This document shows positions 5,250 to 10,952 of a DNA stretch of 10,952 bases, piece by piece (within the stretch, counting starts at the first letter, position 1; every line of letters begins with the position of its first letter). The DNA is from Gemmatimonas phototrophica (GTDB lineage: Bacteria; Gemmatimonadota; Gemmatimonadetes; Gemmatimonadales; Gemmatimonadaceae). Position numbers and translations under genes: made by a program. The notes under the pieces are model-generated. The model searched no databases. It was given only the letters and a program-made list of their open reading frames with translations, and was not told where the DNA came from. The stretch is taken from assembly GCA_945870175.1 (NCBI GenBank), contig CAMBRJ010000051.1, forward strand, positions 1-10,952, written 5' to 3'.

Positions 5250-6458
5250 ATGCTCGCGATCCCGACTCCCCGCATCCATCAACGACTCAAGCAGGTACTC
5301 CTCGTCGCCAGCGGCAGTGCGCTGGCGGCGATCATCCTCACGATGTGGATCACTGAAGAGCTGGCGTTCTACCTGCGATGGCCGCTAGTCGCACTGCTGG
5401 TGGTGCTGGTGTCGGTAGTGTGGATGAGCGTCTTGCGACGGCAAGTCGTGATCCTGGTCGAGGTCCCGTTGGCGCAATGCGTTGAAGCGGCAGAGGCGAT
5501 TGCCGATGGCGACAACAGCCGGCGGGTTCCGGTGGAACAGACGCACGAATTCTCGCGGCTGGCCACGAGCATCAATCGGATGACCGAGCAGATGCTCGCC
5601 GCCACCCAGTCGCGCATGCGCATCGAGAAGCTGGCCACCATGGGGCGCATCGCTGCCGGTATCTCACACGAAATCGGTAACCCCATATCGGCCATCGCGA
5701 ACTACGCGCATGTGCTCCGTATGCGGACGGGCGACCTGCCGGGTACCACGGAGCCGCTCGACGCACTCGAGCGCGAGATCGCGCGCATCGACCGCATCAT
5801 GCGAGGGCTGCTCGATTACGCCCGCCCACGACGGCTCACGCCGAGGCCGATCGTGGTCGATGAGGTGATCGACGATGTGCTGCGGCTTCTCGATGATCAA
5901 GGCATCGTGCGCCGTTTTCGCGTGACGCGCGGTCTTGAGGCACCCGACGGCGTCGTTTATGCGGAACGTCACGATCTCGAGCAGGTCTTCGTGAACCTCC
6001 TGCTGAATGCGGTCGACGCCATGGATCGCGAGGGTGACGTCGTGATCAGCAGCCGCATCAACGACGCCACATCGTTCGCGGAGTCGATCGACAAGCGTCG
6101 CACCGATCCGACGCCGCAACGGTGGACACATCGGCCGAGCAAACGCGCGCTCGCCTGGCTGGCTCGCACAGAATCGCCCTCGCGGTTCCTGCAGATCGTA
6201 ATGGCCGACTCCGGCACGGGCGTCGCGCCGGAAGACGAGGATCGCATCTTCGAACCGTTCTTCTCCACGAAGCAGCCCGGAAAAGGCACCGGTCTCGGCC
6301 TCGCGATCGTGGCCAGTACGATCGAGAATCTTGGCGGTACGATCTGGGTGCAAAACGCGCGCGAAGGCGGGGCCGCGTTCGTGATTCTGCTCCCACTGCA
6401 TGCGGGAGCCGGCGGACTACCGGTCGTGGCGTGGGATGGGCGACCCGCCGCGTCATGA
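5250..6458 (+). CDS. Membrane sensor histidine kinase (two TM, HAMP-like, HisKA, HATPase)
   Basis: A 402-residue NtrB-family kinase. Two hydrophobic helices (about 15-35 and 44-62) are separated by fewer than ten residues, so there is almost no periplasmic sensor; any signal must come from the membrane or cytoplasm. A HAMP-like segment follows (about 65-118; VPLAQCVEAAEAIADGD, then EFSRLATSINRMTEQM). The HisKA box is IAAGISHEIGNPISAIANYA with His140. The ATPase domain has the N box FVNLLLNAVDAM (Asn253), G1 box ADSGTG and GKGTGLGLAI (345-353), with an insertion of about 40 residues, rich in Arg, Ser and Thr, between N and G1 boxes. ATG 5250 is preferred; an in-frame GTG at 5235 would overlap the hairpin and is poorly spaced. 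No response regulator is encoded nearby. It may feed the PilR-like activator or an unlinked partner; its placement between pilins and minor pilins suggests a role in pilus control. Confidence 0.85.
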   Translation: MLAIPTPRIHQRLKQVLLVASGSALAAIILTMWITEELAFYLRWPLVALLVVLVSVVWMSVLRRQVVILVEVPLAQCVEAAEAIADGDNSRRVPVEQTHEFSRLATSINRMTEQMLAATQSRMRIEKLATMGRIAAGISHEIGNPISAIANYAHVLRMRTGDLPGTTEPLDALEREIARIDRIMRGLLDYARPRRLTPRPIVVDEVIDDVLRLLDDQGIVRRFRVTRGLEAPDGVVYAERHDLEQVFVNLLLNAVDAMDREGDVVISSRINDATSFAESIDKRRTDPTPQRWTHRPSKRALAWLARTESPSRFLQIVMADSGTGVAPEDEDRIFEPFFSTKQPGKGTGLGLAIVASTIENLGGTIWVQNAREGGAAFVILLPLHAGAGGLPVVAWDGRPAAS

Positions 6459-6515
6459 TGCCACGCGCACGATTCGGATGACACGTCGGAGCCGCACGCG
6501 CCGTACCGTGCGGCC

Positions 6516-6896
6516 ATGCCTCTCTCGATTCGCCCGCGCCGCGGACAACTGCTCGTCGAATGCCTCGTGGCGCTCGTGCTGGTGGCGTTCGCCAGCATGG
6601 TGCTCGCCGCCACGTCGGCATCGATGGCGACGCTGGGCGACGATGCGATGCAGATCGCCCGCGCCCAACGAGAACAGGGGAACGTGGCTGGCCGTGCGCT
6701 GCTCGCACCGTGCGATACCGCGAGTGCGAGCGTCGCGGCGACCCGATGGCCCACCACGCGTTTGCGGGTCGACGAGGCGCTGAGTAGCATCGGTGCGCTG
6801 CACCGCGGCCGGGCCGATGCCCGCTGGACGGGCTCGGCGTTAGCCACCGCCGCCGCGCGCGAGTTACACGTGAGCAGCGCAGGGCGATGCCGATGA
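6516..6896 (+). CDS. PilV-like minor pilin
   Basis: A 126-residue protein whose N-terminus is a type IV prepilin signal: MPLSIRPRRG, then QLLVECLVALVLVAFASMVL. Gly at -1 and Glu at +5 are present; +1 is Gln, not Phe. The short soluble part carries Cys66 and Cys125, again a possible disulfide. Size, motif (LLVE.LVALVL) and position before a PilW-like gene match PilV, a minor pilin that helps prime pilus assembly. It starts 57 bases after the kinase stop, with no good ribosome-binding site directly before ATG 6516, so it is probably co-transcribed. A GspI/PulI-type pseudopilin is the alternative, but nothing else here suggests type II secretion. The soluble domain itself is not recognisable to me. 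Confidence 0.75.
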   Translation: MPLSIRPRRGQLLVECLVALVLVAFASMVLAATSASMATLGDDAMQIARAQREQGNVAGRALLAPCDTASASVAATRWPTTRLRVDEALSSIGALHRGRADARWTGSALATAAARELHVSSAGRCR

Positions 6897-7777
6897 GTCG
6901 CCTCCCAACCGGGCGGCGCGGAGGAACGCTCGTCGAGCTATTGCTGGCGCTGCCGATCGCATCGCTCCTGGCCGTGGCCGCCGCCGCCACCCTACTCGGC
7001 AGCTGGCGGCTCGTTCGACGGGCAGCCTCCTCCCAAGGCAGCACCCGCGAGTTGCGGCACGCCCACGCCACCGTCGAGTCCGAACTGCGGCCGTTGCGCG
7101 CGCGCGATCTGTACACGCTCGCCGACACGGCGGTGGAGTTCGACGCGCTCCTTGGCGTCGGCGTGGTCTGCGCTGCTCCCAACGGTGTGACGGATCGCGT
7201 CGAGGTGGTGTCGGCTGATCCCGCCGACGCGCGCGGCATCTCGTGGGCGAGCAGCCTCCAGGTTGGTGATGCGCTATCGCTTTGGCGCGCGAATGGTGAC
7301 AGTCTGACGTCGCTCGTCGAACACCGCACGACAGTGCGCGACATCGCGTGGGCGTCGGCATGCACGGCATCGCCATGGATGGCCGCGTGGGCCGATCGCC
7401 GCACCGTCCGCCTGACCCTGTCTGACGCGAGCCCGTCCGCGCTCGTCGTTGGCGCGGCGATCGCTGCCCGTCGACGCACACGATTGTCACTGTACCGCAG
7501 TGGCGTCGCATGGTTTCTAGGACGGCGCACGCGCACGGGTGGTGCGTGGGACGTCGTGCAGCCGGTCGCCGGTCCGTTTCTGCCGCCGGCGCAGGGGGGA
7601 ATGACGGCGCGCCTGCTCGACGCCGCCGGCGCCGTCACACTCCGAATCGCGGACGCGGCGGCCGTGCACGTCGAGCTTCGTGCCGATCGCGCACCAGACG
7701 GGCGCCTGCCCACGCGTCGTGATACCGCCGCCTTCGATGTCGTACTCAGAGCCGAAAGTGCGCAGCGCCGCCGCTGA
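6893..7777 (+). CDS. PilW-like minor pilin
   Basis: A 294-residue protein with a prepilin signal (MSRLPTGRRG, then GTLVELLLALPIASLLAVAA): Gly at -1, Gly at +1, Glu at +5 and a Pro in the helix, the PilW pattern (GxTLVELxxAxxIxxxL). The remainder is a soluble domain with two cysteines (in VGVVCAAP and WASACTAS) and a WAdrR-rich middle; PilW proteins of this size are normal. ATG 6893 overlaps the upstream stop as ATGA and has AGGG 8 bases ahead, so I prefer it over ATG 6887, which is only two bases from that site. It is translationally coupled to the PilV-like gene and overlaps the start of the next one. Expected role: part of the minor pilin complex that initiates the fibre. The N-terminal class is clear; the PilW name rests on order and size. 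Confidence 0.75.
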   Translation: MSRLPTGRRGGTLVELLLALPIASLLAVAAAATLLGSWRLVRRAASSQGSTRELRHAHATVESELRPLRARDLYTLADTAVEFDALLGVGVVCAAPNGVTDRVEVVSADPADARGISWASSLQVGDALSLWRANGDSLTSLVEHRTTVRDIAWASACTASPWMAAWADRRTVRLTLSDASPSALVVGAAIAARRRTRLSLYRSGVAWFLGRRTRTGGAWDVVQPVAGPFLPPAQGGMTARLLDAAGAVTLRIADAAAVHVELRADRAPDGRLPTRRDTAAFDVVLRAESAQRRR

Positions 7778-8810
7778 ACCCGCTCGGCGCGCCGGCTTCG
7801 TGCTGCCATTCGTCGTCGTGGCCACGGCCATCGTCGCCATCCTGGCGCTGGCCGCGATCAGCACCGTCTGGCGCGGCTATCGTGCCGCGCGCCTTGCCGC
7901 CAACGGCGTGCGCGCACAATTCGCCGGCGACGAAGGGGTCGCCCTGCAGCTCGATGCGTGGCCCGCCGAGTCACTGGCGGCCATGGCGCCAGGCACCACG
8001 ATCTCGACGCGCGTCACCACCGCCGTCGGCGACAGCGTCCGCGTGCGGATCACGCGCACGCAGCCACTCATCGCCTGGCTCACGGCCGACGTCATCCTCG
8101 GCCCGCTGGGGACGCCGGGGCGTGTCCGCCGCCACGTCACACGCGTGCTGTCACTCGATCCGCCGGCCTTGCCCATCGTCGGGGCACTGACCGCGATCGC
8201 CGCGGTCCATGGGCAGGATCCCACCGCCATCGACGGACGTGACCGCGCCGACGCCACCGATGCGTGTGGTGCCTTGCGCGACACCGTCTCGCGCTTGCCG
8301 ATCGCATCGACGGCACTCGTCGATTCACCGGCCGGGACATGGACCGGCCGGTCGGCATCGCTGACGCTGGTGGATACCGCGACGGTGCGCGCCGCATTCG
8401 ATCTGGCATGGATCTCCGTGCTCGCGCGCAGCCCCGTTCGCGCGACGGATTCGATGCCCCAGCGATTGGCACCGTTACCAGGTTGGCACACCCTGTTACT
8501 CGATGGTACGACGGTCTCCTTGCGAGCGCCGTCGCGATGGCGCGGACTGCTCGCCGTCCGTGGTGACCTGGTCGTCACGGGAAGCCTGGACGTCGAGGGA
8601 GTCCTGGTGGTGCGCGGACGGCTCGATGCGCGTGGCGCGACGCTGCGCGTACGCGGTGCGCTGCTTGTCGCCTCACTCGGAAGTCGCGAGGTCGAGCTCG
8701 GCGATCAGACCTACGTGCAGTACGACCGCTGCGCAGTACAAATGGCCTTGGCCACCATTGCCGTGCCCCGCACGCTGCCATTTTCGCTCTGGTATTCCCC
8801 GCAACACTGA
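7737..8810 (+). CDS. PilX-like minor pilin with C-terminal beta-repeat
   Basis: A 357-residue protein. A basic, Ala-rich lead (about 20 residues, ending RRAG) precedes FVLPFVVVATAIVAILALAA. It has Gly at -1 but no Glu at +5, as is usual for PilX and GspK-type tip proteins. Between about 265 and 312 comes a run of short beta strands with regular Gly turns (LLAVRGDLVVTG, SLDVEGVLVVRG, RLDARGATLRVRG, ALLVAS), a solenoid-like pattern also found near the C-terminus of other PilX-like proteins. Cysteines at 177 and 332. The start is unclear: ATG 7737 overlaps the upstream gene by 41 bp with no obvious ribosome-binding site; GTG 7758 is the alternative, with an equally weak site. It closes the PilV-PilW-PilX-like series and should sit in the initiating tip complex. 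Function is inferred from N-terminus and order. Confidence 0.7.
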   Translation: MSYSEPKVRSAAAEPARRAGFVLPFVVVATAIVAILALAAISTVWRGYRAARLAANGVRAQFAGDEGVALQLDAWPAESLAAMAPGTTISTRVTTAVGDSVRVRITRTQPLIAWLTADVILGPLGTPGRVRRHVTRVLSLDPPALPIVGALTAIAAVHGQDPTAIDGRDRADATDACGALRDTVSRLPIASTALVDSPAGTWTGRSASLTLVDTATVRAAFDLAWISVLARSPVRATDSMPQRLAPLPGWHTLLLDGTTVSLRAPSRWRGLLAVRGDLVVTGSLDVEGVLVVRGRLDARGATLRVRGALLVASLGSREVELGDQTYVQYDRCAVQMALATIAVPRTLPFSLWYSPQH

Positions 8811-9033
8811 CCGCTGAACGGTGATAATCACGGACTTCGGAAAGTGAGCGGACGGGCCGACACTGTCACGGTGTGGGCAGTCGTACCGGCTCTCCCCGCT
8901 GCGGAAGGCGTTACCTCGTGAGGGGACGGTCGTTTGAAAGATGACATGCCGGGTGAAGGCAGGTCGATCTGTCCCCCCGGTGCGCTCAGTGCCGACGGGC
9001 AGCGCGCAAACCAACAGAACAACCCCAATAGCC
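8811..9033 (+). other. Gene-free, structured leader upstream of pilM
   Basis: No convincing coding region lies here; an in-frame extension of pilM to ATG 8941 adds residues unlike the family. The stretch can fold: ACCG (8885-8888) and TCCCC (8893-8897) pair with GGGGA (8922-8926) and CGGT (8927-8930), leaving a 4-base bulge; GTCGT and ATGAC flank TTGAAAG just after; TGCC and GGCA flank GGGTGAA. A short palindrome GTGATAATCAC lies at 8821-8831. It probably carries the promoter of the pilMNO operon, but I cannot identify clean -35/-10 boxes or a sigma-54 site. It does not match the GEMM (c-di-GMP) consensus known before pilus genes elsewhere. Confidence 0.4.
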
Positions 9034-10077
9034 ATGGCGCTCTTCGGCCGTAACAAAATCACCGTCGGACTCGATGTCGGTTCCGGTCTTGTGAAAGCCG
9101 TGGTCATCGACCACAGCGGACCTTCGCCGGAGCTCGTCAAGGTCGTCATCACGCCGCTCACCGACACCGCAATCGTCGAAGGCGAAGTGATGGATCACGG
9201 CATTGTGGCCGATGCGATCCGCCAGACGCTTGAAGCGACTGGTGTGAAGACGAAACACCTCGTGGCAGCCGTGGGCGGACGCGACGTGATCGTCAAGAAG
9301 ATCTCGATCGAGCGAGTCAAGGAAGCACAGGCCCGTGAGCTGATGCGGTGGGAAGCCGAGCAGCACGTGCCGTTCGACATGGACTCTGTCGAACTCGACT
9401 TCCAGGTCCTCGATCCGGACGGCGACGGCCTCGACATGAGCGTGCTGCTCGTGGCGGCGAAGCGTGAGCTGGTGGAAGCGAAGCGACATCTGCTCGAGGA
9501 TGCGGGGTTCCCGCCCGCGGTGATCGATGTCGACGCGTTCGCACTGCACAATGCGTTCGAGACGAATCACCCGGAGGCCATGACGGGTACGGTGGCGCTG
9601 CTCAACATCGGACACGAACAGACCAACCTGAACATCCTCGATGAGGGTGTGCCTATTCTGACGCGTGATCTTGGCGTCGGCACGCGACGCTTCCGCGAAG
9701 ATGTACAGCGCGAGCACGGCATCAGCGGAGAGGAGGCCGAAGACATACTGCGCGGATTTGATCGCTCGGCCTTGCTCGACGGCACCATCGCCCTGCGCGG
9801 GGAGGAACTCGCGGTGGGTCTCGAGCGCGCCGCCACGTTTCTCGCGTCGTCGTCGCGCAACTTCGGGCAGATCCGCGCAGTGTACGCCTGCGGCGGCGGA
9901 TCGCGCGTGCCGGGCATGCTGGCATGGCTGTCCGATCGTCTGCGCCTCCCAGTGCAATCGGCCAACGCATTCGCCCGGATCACCGTGCGGGAAGGCGCGC
10001 TGGAATTCCTGTCCACCGATGAAGTCGCTCCGCTGCTGATGCTGCCGGTGGGACTCGCACTCCGCGCTGCGGCCTGA
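9034..10077 (+). CDS. pilM: PilM, actin-like type IV pilus assembly ATPase
   Basis: A 347-residue cytoplasmic protein of the FtsA/actin fold. It begins MALFGRNKITVGLDVGSGLVK, with the phosphate 1 loop GLDVGSG (12-18). An SHS2-type insert follows (about 30-180), then phosphate 2 (LLNIGHEQTNLNILDEG, 189-205) and the adenosine motif (ACGGGSRVPGMLAWL, 285-299). PilM binds ATP and the N-terminal tail of PilN, recruiting the PilN-PilO inner membrane complex and linking it to the assembly ATPases. The start at ATG 9034 matches the family's characteristic MxLFG opening; no good Shine-Dalgarno sequence precedes it, which is odd and leaves ATG 8941 (31 residues longer, after TTGAAAG) as a formal alternative. 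It is the first gene of a pilMNO operon, with 11 bases to pilN. Length and motifs are normal. Confidence 0.93.
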   Translation: MALFGRNKITVGLDVGSGLVKAVVIDHSGPSPELVKVVITPLTDTAIVEGEVMDHGIVADAIRQTLEATGVKTKHLVAAVGGRDVIVKKISIERVKEAQARELMRWEAEQHVPFDMDSVELDFQVLDPDGDGLDMSVLLVAAKRELVEAKRHLLEDAGFPPAVIDVDAFALHNAFETNHPEAMTGTVALLNIGHEQTNLNILDEGVPILTRDLGVGTRRFREDVQREHGISGEEAEDILRGFDRSALLDGTIALRGEELAVGLERAATFLASSSRNFGQIRAVYACGGGSRVPGMLAWLSDRLRLPVQSANAFARITVREGALEFLSTDEVAPLLMLPVGLALRAAA

Positions 10078-10088
10078 GGAGTCCGACC

Positions 10089-10844
10089 ATGATGCTCCAA
10101 ATCAATCTGCTCCCGGGCTCCAAGAAGGCCACGCGTGGCATCGGCAGTCTTGCCGGATCGCTCGGGTCCATCGGCGCATCGGTCCGCGATCCGTGGCTCG
10201 TCGGTGCCGCCGGTGCCGTCGTCGTCGCGTTCGCAGCCGTCGGCCTGCTCTTTAGCGCGCAAAATGCGCGTGCCGGCGAAGTCACGGAGAAGCTCGATCG
10301 CGCGGTGCGCGATTCGACGCGCTACTCCAAGGTGCTCGATGCGCGCCGGAAGCTCACCGCCGAGCGTGACTCGGTGCAGCGTCAGCTGCAGATCATCCGC
10401 ACCATCGATGAGAACCGCTACAACTGGGCGCACATCCTTGACGAGATCAGCCGCGCGCTGCCGGCCTATACGTGGCTGACGACGCTCGAGCAGACGAGCA
10501 CGGTGCCGCTGCCCCCCGGTGTCGACACGCTCGCGCGTGTCGCCACGCCGGCGAAAGTGAGCGCAGCCGCCAAGGCCAAGCAAGCGGCCGTTGTGCAAGA
10601 CACAATCGAGGTGCATCCGGCGCTCACGTTCCGCGTGGTCGGCCAGACAGTCGATATCCAAGCGCTCACGATGTTCATGCGGCAGATGGAGAGCTCGCCG
10701 TTCATCCAGCGCGTCGCCTTGAGCAAGTCGGAGATCGTGATCGTCGAAGGCAAGGACGTCACGCAGTTCGAGTTGTCGGCGGAGTTCGAAGTGCCGCCTC
10801 CCGGGGTGGTGCGAACCTCGCCCCTCGTCGTTCCCGTGCGCTGA
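10089..10844 (+). CDS. pilN: PilN, type IV pilus inner-membrane assembly protein
   Basis: A 251-residue bitopic membrane protein. The cytoplasmic tail begins MMLQINLLPGSKK; the INLLPG motif is the peptide that docks in PilM. One transmembrane helix (about 37-57) is followed by a heptad-like coiled coil (about 62-105; EKLDRAVRDSTRYSKVLDAR) and a periplasmic ferredoxin-like domain resembling that of PilO. A segment at about 137-175, rich in Pro, Ala and Lys, splits the periplasmic domain and makes the protein somewhat longer than the usual 180-200 residues. GAGGAG just before (10076-10081, overlapping the pilM stop) supports ATG 10089; ATG 10092 is possible. It pairs with PilO, whose gene starts 12 bases downstream. 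Identification is secure from motif, topology and order. Confidence 0.9.
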   Translation: MMLQINLLPGSKKATRGIGSLAGSLGSIGASVRDPWLVGAAGAVVVAFAAVGLLFSAQNARAGEVTEKLDRAVRDSTRYSKVLDARRKLTAERDSVQRQLQIIRTIDENRYNWAHILDEISRALPAYTWLTTLEQTSTVPLPPGVDTLARVATPAKVSAAAKAKQAAVVQDTIEVHPALTFRVVGQTVDIQALTMFMRQMESSPFIQRVALSKSEIVIVEGKDVTQFELSAEFEVPPPGVVRTSPLVVPVR

Positions 10845-10856
10845 CCAGAGACTACC

Positions 10857-10952
10857 ATGGCACTGCTTCCTCAGACTCAGCGTGATCAGGTCAAGCTCCT
10901 GATCGGCTTCGCGGCCATCGCCCTTGCCGCGGCCTACTACATCTATCCGTAT
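10857..10952 (+). CDS. pilO: PilO, N-terminal part (runs off the window)
   Basis: The first 32 residues are visible: a short cytoplasmic tail (MALLPQTQRDQVKLL) followed by a hydrophobic helix (IGFAAIALAAAYYIYPY). This matches the opening of PilO, the partner of PilN in the periplasmic alignment complex: a short tail, then one transmembrane helix ending in aromatic residues. AGAG (10847-10850) lies 6 bases before ATG 10857. The coiled coil and ferredoxin-like domain would follow beyond the edge. The call relies strongly on position directly after pilN. Confidence 0.82.
   Translation, partial: MALLPQTQRDQVKLLIGFAAIALAAAYYIYPY

Noticed and set aside
6058..7809. A 583-codon open frame on the minus strand, and other long minus-strand frames such as 955-2034 and 9567-10661
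   Set aside because: They lie opposite well-supported genes, are dominated by Arg, Ala, Ser and His as expected from reading GC-rich genes backwards, and contain no recognisable motif.
8821..8831. GTGATAATCAC as a Fur box or a -10 element
   Set aside because: It lacks the extended 7-1-7 Fur repeat, and no -35-like hexamer lies at the right distance; an 11-base palindrome can occur by chance.
8941..9033. Start of PilM at ATG 8941
   Set aside because: The added residues do not resemble PilM, whose homologues begin with MxLFG as at 9034. It stays possible only because 9034 has a poor ribosome-binding site.
8811..9033. GEMM-type (c-di-GMP/cGAMP) riboswitch before pilM
   Set aside because: The conserved GEMM core (GAAA tetraloop receptor and GGACGCAAAGCC-like segment) is not found; only generic stems are seen.
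1..10952. CRISPR arrays, tRNA or rRNA genes, insertion sequences, attachment sites
   Set aside because: I saw no spaced direct repeats, tRNA-like folds, transposase motifs or terminal repeats; the only long repeat is the pair of pilin genes.

Overview
The window is a high-GC stretch of bacterial chromosome devoted almost entirely to type IV pilus (T4P) production and its control. Only the first ~105 bases belong to something else: the start of a divergent minus-strand gene resembling HlyC/CorC (CNNM/DUF21) membrane proteins. The pilin style (KFADTKRKAYVTAMKSDLK after the hydrophobic helix, two Cys in a short C-terminal region), the composition and the gene order suggest a Gemmatimonadota (Gemmatimonas-like) organism. 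That assignment is inference from remembered family resemblance, not a search.

Regulatory block (145-3386): a six-helix PilS-type histidine kinase is translationally coupled (GTGA overlap) to a PilR/NtrC-type sigma-54 activator. The activator reading frame carries one in-frame TGA (2796-2798) in its AAA+ domain; both halves are otherwise well conserved and in the same frame. A divergent small pilin (3389-3760) follows directly and is closed by a strong hairpin terminator.

Pilin block (3761-5183): two almost identical major-type pilins (121 of 124 residues the same, 15 base differences by my count) lie in tandem. Each has its own correctly spaced -24/-12 sigma-54 promoter, and the first is followed by a terminator. 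The similarity appears to stop at the start and stop codons, which points to gene conversion or strong constraint rather than a fresh segmental duplication. The sigma-54 promoters and the adjacent activator form a coherent circuit, which makes the stop codon in the activator the most puzzling feature.

Downstream block (5250-8810): a second membrane histidine kinase (two helices, HAMP-like linker, no response regulator nearby) is followed by three proteins with PilV-, PilW- and PilX-like N-termini, probably minor pilins that prime or cap the pilus. Assembly block (9034-end): after a 223-bp structured, gene-free leader come pilM, pilN and the beginning of pilO, the inner-membrane alignment complex of the T4P machine; the operon runs off the right edge. 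Nearly all long minus-strand reading frames are shadows of these genes.
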